From Delta-02 sp964513565 (GTDB taxonomy: Bacteria; Desulfobacterota; Syntrophorhabdia; Syntrophorhabdales; Syntrophorhabdaceae): DNA of 64,000 nt. Shown one piece after another: positions 1 through 9,226 of the stretch. The stretch lies in assembly GCA_964513565.1 (NCBI GenBank), contig CAZENE010000006.1, forward strand, positions 1 to 64,000, in the 5' to 3' direction. The translations under genes were made by a program, and so were the position numbers. The notes below the pieces were generated by a model. It ran no database searches. It was not told where the DNA came from and worked only from the letters and a program-made list of their open reading frames with translations. The first letter of the stretch is position 1, and the number at the start of each line of letters is the position of its first letter.

Positions 1-1
1 C

Positions 2-736
2 TATGATGGTACCCCAGCTTTTGTCTCTGACACAAAGAATGATACATCACCCGTTATTGTTATGCCTGTAATAACAATTTATATTGTGGCATCATATTCG
101 ATCACAGCATCTATGTTTTTCTTGACTTTCATGGTTATAGGCTCGCTATTTCTTTCTCCCCGGATAAATTCGAAACGTCTTGCTTATTCCTTACTTTGTG
201 TTGTCCTGGTTACGGGATTATTGTACGGCTTATTGACCAGAACTTCCGCTGTAAGCGAAAGATATTCATATTTTACACATGTTGTGCAAAGATCTATGGC
301 CATGAATGATGAAGCAAGCGTTAATTCTTCACCCCAGAATTTTAAACAGCGCCTGACCCAGTGGCAATTTTTTGCATCGGGCATAATATCGGATACAAAA
401 AGTTTCTTTTTTGGACATCCACAGCCGCCAGATAGGCGAATGCATCCCAGTGCCTATAATTATTATCTTGACCTTATTTATAATTTTGGGTTTCTTGTAG
501 CCGTGCCATTGTTTCTTCTCCTGGGCAATGTCTTATTTTTGGCATATCGCAGGAAGCGGTTGTTATTAGCGGACCGCAGTCTCCTGGCGTTCTTTATTGC
601 CGCTTTATTTGTTTTCCTGGTCGATAACTTTTTTAAGGTTGGTTTGCGACAGCCTTATCCAGGAATTTTCGGTTTCTTTTTGCTGGGGATGCTTCAGGCA
701 AGGCTCACTGGGTATACGGGGAAAACTGCCGCATAA
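2..736 (+). CDS. O-antigen polymerase/ligase-like membrane protein (Wzy type), 3' part only
   Basis: The reading frame is open from the first bases of the window, so the gene starts upstream and only about 244 C-terminal residues are present. It has several hydrophobic stretches (around the start, before the long hydrophilic loop, and two near the C-terminus) separated by a polar loop of roughly 90 residues containing 'FGHPQPPDRRMHPSAYNYY'. A large periplasmic loop with an H-x-S/A-x-N-Y-Y pattern is typical of Wzy/WaaL polymerases and ligases, which join O-antigen units on undecaprenyl diphosphate or lipid A in the periplasm. Its place directly before sugar-nucleotide genes fits Wzy. Sequence identity in this family is low, so the exact role (polymerase versus ligase) stays open. 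Confidence 0.7.
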   Translation, partial: YDGTPAFVSDTKNDTSPVIVMPVITIYIVASYSITASMFFLTFMVIGSLFLSPRINSKRLAYSLLCVVLVTGLLYGLLTRTSAVSERYSYFTHVVQRSMAMNDEASVNSSPQNFKQRLTQWQFFASGIISDTKSFFFGHPQPPDRRMHPSAYNYYLDLIYNFGFLVAVPLFLLLGNVLFLAYRRKRLLLADRSLLAFFIAALFVFLVDNFFKVGLRQPYPGIFGFFLLGMLQARLTGYTGKTAA

Positions 737-800
737 TGACGGGCTGAATTGACCGGTTTTGCATTTTGGTCGGAAAAAGGATTCTGTGTAAGGAGGCAAA

Positions 801-1841
801 GTGTTTTCTGATAAAGTTATTATGATCACGGGCGGAACGGGCTCATTCGGAAATTCTGTTCTAAAACGCTTTCTAGATACGAAGGTAAAAGAGATCAGGG
901 TTTTTAGTCGCGACGAGAAGAAGCAAGAAGACATGAGGATCGAACTCAATAATCCGAAGGTCAAGTTTTACATCGGCGATGTTAGAAATTACGAGAGCCT
1001 TAATTTTGCGATGAATGGCGTTGACCTGATCTTCCACGCAGCGGCACTCAAACAGGTACCGTCCTGTGAATTTTATCCCATGGAAGCGGTGCGGACTAAT
1101 ATTATTGGTGCCGAAAATGTCCTGAATACAGGCCTCGCACATAATGTGGAGAGAATCATTGTTCTGAGCACTGATAAGGCGGTTTACCCGATAAACGCCA
1201 TGGGGATGTCCAAGGCGCTGATGGAAAAATTGATGATCGCCAAGGCGCGAATGATGGAAAATGGAAAAAAAACCGTATTGTGCGGAACCCGGTACGGCAA
1301 CGTGATGGCATCGCGGGGTTCCGTCATACCCTTGTTCGTCAAGCAGATCAAAGAGGGGAAACCATTGACAGTGACAGATCCGAATATGACAAGGTATCTT
1401 ATGTCACTGGACGATGCAGTCGACCTTGTCACATACGCTTTCGAGAATTGCAGGCAGGGAGATATTTTCGTTCAGAAATCTCCGGCAAGCACGATAGGGG
1501 ACCTCGCGCTGGCCCTCAAAGAAATGTTTAACGCCGACAACGAGATCAAGATCATAGGAACACGACACGGAGAAAAGCTATACGAGACCCTGCTTACCCG
1601 GGAAGAATTGGCCAAAGCAGAAGACTTGGGTGATTATTACAGAATAGTTCCGGATGACAGGGACCTGAATTATAACAAGTATTTTACCGAGGGCACACAG
1701 CAGTTATCTTTATTGGAAGACTATAATTCGCACAACACCAGGCGGCTTTCCGTGAAAGAAATTAAAGAAAAATTATTGCAATTAAATTATATTAGAGAGG
1801 AACTCGCGTTACTGGACAATAAGGGGGATGGAACCGAATGA
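801..1841 (+). CDS. wbjB: UDP-GlcNAc 4,6-dehydratase/5-epimerase, WbjB/FnlA/CapE type
   Basis: An extended SDR enzyme of 346 residues. The NAD(P)-binding motif GGTGSFG lies at residues 11-17, and the active-site signature is T124-D125 with M134-x3-K138, where Met replaces the usual Tyr. That replacement is a hallmark of the FlaA1/CapE/WbjB inverting dehydratases. This enzyme makes UDP-2-acetamido-2,6-dideoxy-L-arabino-hexos-4-ulose from UDP-GlcNAc, the first step to UDP-L-FucNAc. The start is GTG with a strong AAGGAGG ribosome site a few bases upstream. It is followed with overlap by the WbjC and then WbjD homologues, the standard three-gene set. High confidence in family and pathway. Confidence 0.9.
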   Translation: MFSDKVIMITGGTGSFGNSVLKRFLDTKVKEIRVFSRDEKKQEDMRIELNNPKVKFYIGDVRNYESLNFAMNGVDLIFHAAALKQVPSCEFYPMEAVRTNIIGAENVLNTGLAHNVERIIVLSTDKAVYPINAMGMSKALMEKLMIAKARMMENGKKTVLCGTRYGNVMASRGSVIPLFVKQIKEGKPLTVTDPNMTRYLMSLDDAVDLVTYAFENCRQGDIFVQKSPASTIGDLALALKEMFNADNEIKIIGTRHGEKLYETLLTREELAKAEDLGDYYRIVPDDRDLNYNKYFTEGTQQLSLLEDYNSHNTRRLSVKEIKEKLLQLNYIREELALLDNKGDGTE

Positions 1842-2796
1842 GAATCATACATACGCGGGCGCTATGATACGTCACAAAACCGATATGGCAAATAAACGGG
1901 TTCTTATCCTCGGAGGGACGGGAATGCTGGGGCACGTCCTTCTTCGATATTTCTCCGATCAGCCCGGTTTTGAAGTGTATGCCACTTCCCGGGATTTTAC
2001 GGGGATAACAAAACTTTTCCCTGCCGGGCTGGCTGCCAGATTTGTCAAGGAAAACATCAATGGCAGTAACCTTGATGCCATAATTGGATTGCTGCGGAGA
2101 ATAAAACCCTCAATTGTTTTGAACTGTATCGGGATAATAAAACAGCTCCCCGCAGCCCATGATCCATTGGCGGCCATTGCCGTTAACTCTCTTTTCCCGC
2201 ATCAACTTGCCGAGATCTGCCGGGATCACAATATCCGTATGGTTCATATTAGCACGGACTGTGTTTTCGGGGGCAAAAAAGGAATGTATACGGAGAATGA
2301 CACACCGGATCCCGAGGATCTTTATGGAAGGAGCAAACTGCTGGGCGAGGTAGACTATGCAGGATGCATTACATTACGTACGTCTATTATTGGCCATGAA
2401 TTGCAGAGCAGGAATGGACTGGTGGAATGGTTTCTCGGTGAATCGGGGACTGTCAGGGGATATACGAATGCTATTTATACAGGATTTCCTACCATCGAGA
2501 TGGCACGGATCATAACAGGTTATGTGATCCCCAATCCTCAGCTAAGCGGAGTTTATCATGTATCATCGGATCCCATCTCCAAGTATGATCTGCTTAAACT
2601 TGTCTCGAGAAAGTATGGCAAGGTCATAAATATCGAACCTTATGAAGAATTTGTTCTCGATCGTTCACTGGTGTCGTCCAGATTTCGTAAAATGACACGA
2701 TATGAGCCCCCACCATGGACGGATATGATAGATACAATGTATAAAGATTACGAAGCCAACCGGGAACAGTATTACAGTATCAAAGGTATTTCTTAG
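1828..2796 (+). CDS. wbjC: SDR reductase of the UDP-L-FucNAc pathway, WbjC/FnlB type
   Basis: An SDR of the RmlD/FnlB group: N-terminal 'VLILGGTGMLGHVLLRYFS' Rossmann motif and a Y-x3-K active site in 'DLYGRSKLLGE'. It should act after WbjB, reducing the 3- or 4-keto sugar towards UDP-L-PneNAc. The first possible ATG (1828) overlaps the previous gene by 14 bases and sits directly on an AAGGGGG run with no spacing; ATGs at 1864 and 1885 give a protein closer to the usual 290-300 residues, and 1885 puts the Rossmann motif at the normal distance. So the start is uncertain. Unlike staphylococcal CapF there is no obvious C-terminal cupin domain. Confidence 0.85.
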   Translation: MEPNENHTYAGAMIRHKTDMANKRVLILGGTGMLGHVLLRYFSDQPGFEVYATSRDFTGITKLFPAGLAARFVKENINGSNLDAIIGLLRRIKPSIVLNCIGIIKQLPAAHDPLAAIAVNSLFPHQLAEICRDHNIRMVHISTDCVFGGKKGMYTENDTPDPEDLYGRSKLLGEVDYAGCITLRTSIIGHELQSRNGLVEWFLGESGTVRGYTNAIYTGFPTIEMARIITGYVIPNPQLSGVYHVSSDPISKYDLLKLVSRKYGKVINIEPYEEFVLDRSLVSSRFRKMTRYEPPPWTDMIDTMYKDYEANREQYYSIKGIS

Positions 2797-2821
2797 AAAT
2801 CTTCTAAAAGGAAACCAGCAT

Positions 2822-3946
2822 ATGTCATTAAAAGTCATGACTATCGTCGGTACAAGGCCCGAAATAATTAAACTCAGCAGGGTTGTCGATGAGCTTGATC
2901 ACAATATTTCCCATGTGTTGGTACATACGGGCCAGAACTTCGATTACGAGTTGAATGAAATTTTCTTCCGTGAGCTCGGGATTCGTAAACCGGATCATTT
3001 TCTGAACGCTGTTGGCGGAACTGTCGCTCAGACAATCGGAAATGTTATAGCTTTCTCCGATGAGGTAATGGAGGCGGAAGAACCCGATGCCTTGCTCATC
3101 CTTGGAGACACGAACAGCTGTCTTTCCGTTATTTCGGCGAAGCGGCGGAAAATACCTATCTTTCACATGGAAGCCGGGAACAGGTGCTTCGACCAAAGAG
3201 TGCCGGAGGAGGTAAATCGCAGGATCATTGATCATACAAGTGACATCAATATGCCATATAGCGACATTGCCCGGGACTATCTTCTGAGAGAGGGCCTGGC
3301 ACCCGACAGGATCATAAAGACGGGCAGTCCTATGTATGAAGTCCTTGATTATTACAGAGAGAAAATAGAGTCCTCGGATGTACTGGAGCGTCTGGAGTTG
3401 TCCGAGAACGATTATTTTCTTGTAAGTTCGCATCGGGAAGAAAATATTGATTTTCCGGAGCAATTCGAAAGATTGGTCGGCATGCTCAATAATCTTGCCC
3501 GGCATTTCAGCAAGAGGGTTATCGTTTCGACTCATCCCAGAACAAAAAAAATGATGGACAGGATGGGCGTAACATTCGATTCGCGCGTGGAAGTCATGAA
3601 ACCACTTGGACTGTGTGATTATGTCCAGCTCCAGATGCATGCCATTACAACAATTTCGGACAGCGGTACTATTACTGAGGAATCTTCCATTCTAAACTTT
3701 CCGGCGCTTAATATCCGCAACGCCCATGAGAGGCCGGAAGGAATGGAAGAAGGCAGTGTAATGATGACGGGTCTTGACTGGGACGATGTTCGTCGGGGTG
3801 TCGAAATAGTGAGCAAACAATCAAGAGGGGATTTGAGGGACTTCCGTATGGTAGCCGATTACAATGTCCAAAATGTGTCGAAAAAGGTTCTTCGCATAAT
3901 TATGAGCTATGCCGGGTATGTTAATCGTACGGTATGGCATAAATAG
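2822..3946 (+). CDS. wbjD: UDP-N-acetylglucosamine 2-epimerase family, WbjD/FnlC type
   Basis: A 374-residue member of the non-hydrolysing UDP-GlcNAc 2-epimerase family (WecB fold). Visible family marks are 'IVGTRPEIIKLS' at the N-terminus, 'HTGQNFDYELNEIFF', 'ILGDTNS', 'HMEAGNRCFDQRVPEEVNRRI' and 'SDSGTITEES' near the UDP site. In this context the enzyme performs the C-2 epimerisation that yields UDP-L-FucNAc, completing the WbjB-WbjC-WbjD pathway. A WecB role in UDP-ManNAc synthesis is the alternative, but the gene order argues for FnlC. The ribosome site is an AAGGAAA stretch about 8 bases before the ATG. Confidence 0.9.
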   Translation: MSLKVMTIVGTRPEIIKLSRVVDELDHNISHVLVHTGQNFDYELNEIFFRELGIRKPDHFLNAVGGTVAQTIGNVIAFSDEVMEAEEPDALLILGDTNSCLSVISAKRRKIPIFHMEAGNRCFDQRVPEEVNRRIIDHTSDINMPYSDIARDYLLREGLAPDRIIKTGSPMYEVLDYYREKIESSDVLERLELSENDYFLVSSHREENIDFPEQFERLVGMLNNLARHFSKRVIVSTHPRTKKMMDRMGVTFDSRVEVMKPLGLCDYVQLQMHAITTISDSGTITEESSILNFPALNIRNAHERPEGMEEGSVMMTGLDWDDVRRGVEIVSKQSRGDLRDFRMVADYNVQNVSKKVLRIIMSYAGYVNRTVWHK

Positions 3947-3963
3947 ACGTTCTTTCCATTTCA

Positions 3964-5154
3964 ATGCGCGTACTACTTCTTGTTGTTTATTATCTACCCA
4001 GTACCATGTCGAGTGCAAAGCTCATACATGACCTTGCAGTGGAACTTCACCGTCAGGGCCATAACCCCGTCGTAATGGCGCCTGATGAGAATATATCGTC
4101 CGATTGCGAGGTGACATTCGAAGATAAAGTTGAAGTGGTCCGTATCAGGACGGGCAGGATAAAATCGGCGCCGCGGATATTTCGAGCTTTAAATGAAATA
4201 AGGCTTTCAAAAATGCTCTGGCAAAAGGGCATAGGTTATCTGGCGAAGCAAAAATTTGACCTCGTCATCTATTATTCGCCAACCATCTTTTTTGGCTCTT
4301 TCGTGAGACGAACAAAGTCTTTTTTTAGGTGTCCGTCGTACCTTGTCTTAAGAGATATTTTTCCAAGGTGGGCCTTGGACGCAGGCATTCTGAAGGAGGG
4401 TCTGATCTATCGTTATTTTTGCCGAAAAGAGATAGAGCAGTACGATGCAGCAGATATTATAGGCGTTCAATCACCGGAGAATTTACGTTACTTTCATCAA
4501 CAGAAAGAGTTGCGAAAGTATCGGGCAGAGGTATTATATAATTGGACTGCTCTCGAAGAAGAGAATATTTCGGCCGGCGGGTACAGGAAAAAATTTGGAT
4601 TAGAGGGTAGAACTGTATTTTTTTATGGTGGCAATATCGGCGTTGCCCAGGATCTGGATAATATAGTCAGATTGGCCGAAAGCCTGCAAAATGAGCCTGA
4701 GGCCTTTTTCCTGCTGGTGGGGGACGGAAGCGAGTCAGACAGGTTAAGATCCATGATCTCCGAAAAAGGCCTGTCGAATATTATGATACTCGATGCAGTT
4801 GGGCAGGGCCAGTACCTAGCTATGCTTTCGGAATTTGATATCGGCTTGATATCTTTGGATAGGAAACTTAGGACCCACAATTTTCCGGGAAAGATGTTGG
4901 GTTATATGTATCATTCATTGCCGATACTCGCCAGTATCAACCCGGAAAATGATCTCAGAGAGATTCTTGAGAAACACGGGGCAGGAGTGGTTTCAATCAA
5001 TGGTGAAGATGAACTTCTCCATGACAACGCCTTAAAGCTTGTTCACGATAAAGAGTTAAGACGTCAAATGGGACTCAATTCCAGGTCGCTACTTGAAGAC
5101 ACTTTTTCCGTAGGCAGGGCTGCACGCCAGATCCTGTCGCATTTTGAGCGGTGA
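3964..5154 (+). CDS. wbuB: GT4-family glycosyltransferase, WbuB/WbjE-like (FucNAc transferase)
   Basis: A 396-residue GT-B fold glycosyltransferase with an N-terminal acceptor domain ('LLVVYYLPSTMSSAKLIHDL') and a C-terminal nucleotide-sugar domain ('VFFYGGNIGVAQDLDNIVRL', then 'FFLLVGDGSES'). The C-terminal E-x7-E region characteristic of GT4 is present around 'MLGYMYHSLPILASI'. Homologues named WbuB/WbjE follow FucNAc genes in O-antigen loci and transfer L-FucNAc to the lipid-linked acceptor on the cytoplasmic face. The gene lies 17 bases after wbjD. The donor is inferred from neighbours; the family alone does not fix it. Confidence 0.83.
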   Translation: MRVLLLVVYYLPSTMSSAKLIHDLAVELHRQGHNPVVMAPDENISSDCEVTFEDKVEVVRIRTGRIKSAPRIFRALNEIRLSKMLWQKGIGYLAKQKFDLVIYYSPTIFFGSFVRRTKSFFRCPSYLVLRDIFPRWALDAGILKEGLIYRYFCRKEIEQYDAADIIGVQSPENLRYFHQQKELRKYRAEVLYNWTALEEENISAGGYRKKFGLEGRTVFFYGGNIGVAQDLDNIVRLAESLQNEPEAFFLLVGDGSESDRLRSMISEKGLSNIMILDAVGQGQYLAMLSEFDIGLISLDRKLRTHNFPGKMLGYMYHSLPILASINPENDLREILEKHGAGVVSINGEDELLHDNALKLVHDKELRRQMGLNSRSLLEDTFSVGRAARQILSHFER

Positions 5155-5175
5155 TCTTTCCATAACGAGGCTTTT

Positions 5176-6132
5176 TTGGATATAATTCTCATCACGGGTG
5201 TAAACGGATATATTGGATCGAATCTTGCGCGGGCCCTAATCCTCGGGGGTAAACAAGTGATCGGGTTGGATCTTTTTTCAAATAACATCACTGATCTGAA
5301 CGCCAGTTCCAACTTTAACTTCTATACATGCGACATAACTGATGCCGATCGGATCCCGATCGAGGTGAGGGAGGCGGATATACTGATCCACTGTGCGGCG
5401 TTAGTCCACAAACGAGCATCTGATCTATCGAGAAAAAATTATTTCAAAATAAACCATGGGGGTACCAGGAATGTCCTGAACATTTTAGATCCCGGAAAGT
5501 TGAAGCAGATCGTTTTCTTGAGTACAGTTTCTATCTATGGAAATCTTTCCGAGGGACAGGTACCCGATGAGACGATCCTTCCCGATCCTGACGATTATTA
5601 TGGGGAAAGCAAAGTCGCTGCCGAAGACGATGTCAGAAGGTTTTCCCAAAAATACAGGGTGCCACACACGATCTTAAGGCTGGCGCCGGTTTATGGAAGG
5701 TCATTTCTACTGAATATTCTAAAAAGGGCATATTTGCCAAGGCGGTCTTTCTTTTACAGGATAGGGAACGGAGATCAGAAAGTGTCTCTTTGCTCGGTCA
5801 ATAATGTTGTAGATGTGGTCATTGCAGGGTTATACAATCACTCATTTTTTGACCAAACATTCAACGTTCGGGATCTTGCTGATTACTCGATCAATGACAT
5901 TATCGGGGCTTTTAAAAATTTCCATTCAGAGCAAGGCAAACCGGTGATCGGGATACCTTTATGGTTTCCTATGTCTGTATTTCGTGTATTGTCCTTGTTC
6001 TTGCCAAAAAAAGCTGAGTATTATAAATATCAACTTAGAAAAGTGGCGAAGGATGCGAAATATTCTGTGGACAAATTACGGAATACAGGCGTTTCGCTTC
6101 AATCAGATCTCAACAGTACGCTCAGGATCTAA
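5176..6132 (+). CDS. NAD-dependent epimerase/reductase, WbpV/WreQ-like (probable UDP-QuiNAc 4-reductase)
   Basis: An extended SDR of 318 residues with 'ILITGVNGYIGSNLARAL' at the N-terminus, 'HCAALVHKR' and an active-site Y-x3-K in 'DDYYGESKVAAE'. In O-antigen loci such genes beside a WbpM-type dehydratase reduce UDP-4-keto-6-deoxy-GlcNAc to UDP-D-QuiNAc (or the Fuc isomer). The start is a TTG at 5176 with ACGAGG upstream; no ATG in the right region keeps the Rossmann motif intact. It lies just before the initiating transferase, as wreQ relates to wreU in rhizobia. A UDP-glucose/galactose 4-epimerase activity cannot be excluded from sequence alone. Confidence 0.78.
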   Translation: MDIILITGVNGYIGSNLARALILGGKQVIGLDLFSNNITDLNASSNFNFYTCDITDADRIPIEVREADILIHCAALVHKRASDLSRKNYFKINHGGTRNVLNILDPGKLKQIVFLSTVSIYGNLSEGQVPDETILPDPDDYYGESKVAAEDDVRRFSQKYRVPHTILRLAPVYGRSFLLNILKRAYLPRRSFFYRIGNGDQKVSLCSVNNVVDVVIAGLYNHSFFDQTFNVRDLADYSINDIIGAFKNFHSEQGKPVIGIPLWFPMSVFRVLSLFLPKKAEYYKYQLRKVAKDAKYSVDKLRNTGVSLQSDLNSTLRI

Positions 6133-6152
6133 TCTTTCAGGGGGTAGTTTCT

Positions 6153-6716
6153 TTGGTGAAGCGTGCATTTGATATAGCGGTTGCGATCATCCTCCTGCTG
6201 ATTCTTGTTGTACCAAGCCTGATGATTGCCATTGCTATTAAACTGACATCAAAAGGACCGGCGTTATTTTGGTCCGATCGAGTGGGTCAGGAAAATGCTG
6301 TCTTCAAAATGCCTAAGTTCCGCACCATGCGCAGAGACACTCCGGATGTGGCAACACATCTCCTGCAGAATGCCGATTTTTACCTGACCTCTGTAGGTGC
6401 TTATCTGCGCAAGTTTAGCCTCGATGAGATTCCTCAGATTTGGAGTATTCTGAAGGGAGATATGAGTCTTGTGGGTCCAAGGCCTGCGCTTTATAATCAG
6501 CACGACCTCATTGAAATGCGGACTCAAAAAGGAATACATCATGTCCTGCCGGGGATAACCGGCTGGGCCCAGGTTAATGGTAGAGATGTCATATCGATTC
6601 CTGTCAAAGTTGAGTTCGACGAATATTACGTGACACATCGGTCATTCGTCTTCGATCTGAAGATATTGTTCATGACCGTATCAAAAGTAATTAAATCAGA
6701 AGGCGTCAAACACTAG
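6153..6716 (+). CDS. Initiating sugar-phosphate transferase (PglC/WreU-like bacterial sugar transferase)
   Basis: A 187-residue polyprenyl-phosphate phosphoglycosyl transferase. One N-terminal hydrophobic re-entrant segment (residues about 6-28) is followed by 'FRTM' and the catalytic D-E pair in 'FSLDEIPQIWSILKGDMS', then 'SLVGPRPAL' and 'GITGWAQVNGRD'. This family moves a sugar-1-phosphate from a UDP-sugar to undecaprenyl phosphate, starting the O-unit at the inner face of the membrane. The short form without extra membrane segments is the PglC/WreU kind. The start is TTG at 6153, or the adjoining GTG at 6156, after a CAGGGGG ribosome site. Given its neighbours, UDP-QuiNAc or UDP-FucNAc is a likely donor. 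Confidence 0.88.
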   Translation: MVKRAFDIAVAIILLLILVVPSLMIAIAIKLTSKGPALFWSDRVGQENAVFKMPKFRTMRRDTPDVATHLLQNADFYLTSVGAYLRKFSLDEIPQIWSILKGDMSLVGPRPALYNQHDLIEMRTQKGIHHVLPGITGWAQVNGRDVISIPVKVEFDEYYVTHRSFVFDLKILFMTVSKVIKSEGVKH

Positions 6717-6757
6717 CGAGACCTTGTTGTTTATAACTCATATATAAGGACATACAT

Positions 6758-8620
6758 ATGAAATCCCGTTTCATCCTTATCCTCAATGCGAAACGTTTAA
6801 TGGTCATGGCCACCGATATAGTGTCCACGATTTTTGCTTACTGGCTTGCATTTGCGCTCAGGTTTAACTTCTCTATACCGGAAACGCATCTTAAGATGTT
6901 TTTCGCCACATTGCCGGTTATGATCATAATCAGGGTCTTATGTTTCTATTTCCTTGGATTATATTCCGGAGTGTGGCGATACGCCTCAATGAACGACCTT
7001 TTACGGATATTCAAGTCAGCGACCCTCAGTTCCTTCTTATTCTTCGTATATATTGGACTAATATACCACTGGATAGATTTTTCGCGATCGGTTGTTATCA
7101 TGGATTGGTTCATCATTGTGTGCCTGATAGGTGGTTCGCGATTTCTGTACAGGCTGTTTCGAGAAACTTATCCGGTGAAGATAGATAGGGAGAAGAAAAA
7201 AGTTATTATCCTGGGCGCTGGCAGGGCAGGAGAAATGTTGTTGCGAGAAATGAAGCAGAACGCCAGGGTGAATTATCAGCCTGTAGGTTTTCTCGACGAT
7301 GACAGGAATAAGAAAGGGATGAGAATACACGGGATACCTGTTCTTGGTAAATTAGATGATTTAATTAAATTCGTTGACATGAAGCAAATAGAGGAAGCTG
7401 TTATTGCCATTCCTTCTCTTTCCGGAAAAGAGATGAGACAAATCATTCAGCTTTGCGAGCAGGCAGGAATAAAGTGTAAAACAGTTCCTTCAATTACCGA
7501 TATTTTAAATGGAACCATACATGTAAACCAGATACGCGAAATTAAGATAGAAGATTTGCTCGGCCGGGAACACGTGGAACTCAACGAGGAGCAGATCAGG
7601 CAATACCTGACGGGCAAGCGCGTCATGGTGACCGGGGCGGCGGGTTCGATCGGGTCGGAGCTTTGCAGGCAAATAATGAAAATGGGGCCCGAACTCCTTA
7701 TTCTTTACGAGCGTGTTGAAAACGAGATTTATCGCATCAATATGGAATTTTCCCAGGTCTTTGATAGTAAACGATACGAGATGGTCCTTGGCGATATCCT
7801 CGATACGCAAAGGCTCAGGTGGTCGATGGAAACTTATAAACCCCAGGTGGTGTTTCACGCGGCGGCATATAAACACGTGCCCATAATGGAATTACACCCG
7901 GGCCTCGCAATAAAAAATAACATTAAAGGCACATATAACGCGGTCAGGGAGTCCTTGAGGGCGGGCGTCGATAAGTTTGTTCTCATATCGACGGACAAGG
8001 CTGTTCGGCCCGCTAACGTGATGGGCGCTACAAAAAGGGTTGCCGAGCTTATCTGCCAGGGCATGAACTCGGAAAATGAAACGAAGTTTATCGCCGTCCG
8101 TTTCGGGAATGTCCTGAACAGCGCAGGGAGTGTCATACCTCTCTTTAAGGAACAGATCCTCAAAGGAGGGCCCGTAACGGTCACACACCCGGAGATGACC
8201 CGGTATTTCATGAGCATCCCGGAAGCGGCGCAGCTTGTCATGCAGGCGGGGGCTATGGGGAAGGGTGGCGAGATATTCGTTCTCGACATGGGGGAACCGG
8301 TAAGGATAATGGACCTCGCGCACGATATGATCAGGCTTATGGGCCTGAAAGAAGGGGACGATATTGACATCGTTTACACGGGGTTGCGGCCGGGTGAAAA
8401 GCTCCATGAAGAACTGGTTTCCGAAGAAGAGCGATCGGTCAAGACAATGCACGGCAAGATAACCATGGTGAACTCGCCCCCGGTCGATTGGCCGAAACTG
8501 AAGGAACAGATCGAAAGTGATGTGCTTCCCTTGAATGAGAATGATCCGGCCGTGATCCTGGGGGTCCTTGTTTCATTGATATCCTCGCAGTCCGACACTG
8601 GCAATTTACAGAAGAATTAG
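6758..8620 (+). CDS. wbpM: Membrane-anchored nucleotide-sugar 4,6-dehydratase, WbpM/CapD type
   Basis: A 620-residue long-form dehydratase: four N-terminal membrane helices (about residues 10-125), a CoA-binding-like Rossmann domain ('VIILGAGRAGEMLLREM'), then the catalytic SDR domain starting with 'MVTGAAGSIGSELCRQI'. The active site carries M-x3-K ('RPANVMGATKRVAEL') in place of Y-x3-K, as in WbpM and FlaA1. It converts UDP-GlcNAc to UDP-4-keto-6-deoxy-GlcNAc for QuiNAc/FucNAc-type sugars and is often the last gene of an O-antigen locus, as here. Base composition rises towards the genome norm across this gene, suggesting the border of the variable locus. Confidence 0.92.
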   Translation: MKSRFILILNAKRLMVMATDIVSTIFAYWLAFALRFNFSIPETHLKMFFATLPVMIIIRVLCFYFLGLYSGVWRYASMNDLLRIFKSATLSSFLFFVYIGLIYHWIDFSRSVVIMDWFIIVCLIGGSRFLYRLFRETYPVKIDREKKKVIILGAGRAGEMLLREMKQNARVNYQPVGFLDDDRNKKGMRIHGIPVLGKLDDLIKFVDMKQIEEAVIAIPSLSGKEMRQIIQLCEQAGIKCKTVPSITDILNGTIHVNQIREIKIEDLLGREHVELNEEQIRQYLTGKRVMVTGAAGSIGSELCRQIMKMGPELLILYERVENEIYRINMEFSQVFDSKRYEMVLGDILDTQRLRWSMETYKPQVVFHAAAYKHVPIMELHPGLAIKNNIKGTYNAVRESLRAGVDKFVLISTDKAVRPANVMGATKRVAELICQGMNSENETKFIAVRFGNVLNSAGSVIPLFKEQILKGGPVTVTHPEMTRYFMSIPEAAQLVMQAGAMGKGGEIFVLDMGEPVRIMDLAHDMIRLMGLKEGDDIDIVYTGLRPGEKLHEELVSEEERSVKTMHGKITMVNSPPVDWPKLKEQIESDVLPLNENDPAVILGVLVSLISSQSDTGNLQKN

Positions 8621-8623
8621 ATT

Positions 8624-9214
8624 ATGAGAATCATTAACGCAAAATACGTAAAAGGTCTGACCTCGGTGTGTCAACGTGACGTCGAGGACAATCTCCCCGA
8701 GATTTCGTTCATCGGCAGATCAAATGTGGGGAAATCCTCCCTTATCAATGCTCTCGTCACGCAAAAGGTGGCGCGGACCAGTTCGCGGCCGGGTGCAACG
8801 AAGATCATCAACATCTACAGTGTCCTGTATGAATCCGGGGGCGCCCGCGGGAACATGATATTCTCTGATTTCCCGGGCTTTGGTTACGCGAAGGTATCGC
8901 GGACGACAGCCCTTAACTGGCAGGAGATGGTCGAGGGGTACCTCGAGAAGAACAAGCACATAAAAGCCATTATCTGGCTTCTCGACGTTCGCAGGGATTT
9001 CGACGAACTCGATGAGATGCTGCTCGAATGGCTGCTGGTGAAAGATCTACCTTTTATACCGGTGCTTACCAAGGCCGACAAGGAAAAGCAGGGGAATATT
9101 TCCCGCAAGCTGCGGTCGTACGAGCAGTTTTTCGGGAAAAAGGCGATGCTCTTTTCGGCTAAAACGGGTTTTGGAAAAAAAGAGCTCCTTGCCTGTATCG
9201 GTGAAATTATTTGA
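8624..9214 (+). CDS. engB: Ribosome biogenesis GTPase EngB/YsxC
   Basis: A 196-residue GTPase of the TrmE-Era-EngA-YihA superfamily. G1 is 'GRSNVGKSSLINALV', the G2 region 'SSRPGATK', G3 'FSDFPGFGYAKVS' (D-x2-G) and G4 'LTKADK'; G5 is 'FSAKTGFG'. EngB acts late in large-subunit ribosome assembly. It begins four bases after wbpM but is probably not part of the O-antigen operon. Length and motif order are normal for the family. Confidence 0.95.
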   Translation: MRIINAKYVKGLTSVCQRDVEDNLPEISFIGRSNVGKSSLINALVTQKVARTSSRPGATKIINIYSVLYESGGARGNMIFSDFPGFGYAKVSRTTALNWQEMVEGYLEKNKHIKAIIWLLDVRRDFDELDEMLLEWLLVKDLPFIPVLTKADKEKQGNISRKLRSYEQFFGKKAMLFSAKTGFGKKELLACIGEII

Positions 9215-9226
9215 GGATCGTATTCT

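Noticed and set aside
2828..3640. Antisense frame of 270 codons within wbjD
   Set aside because: Shadow of wbjD; no family signature and no ribosome site.
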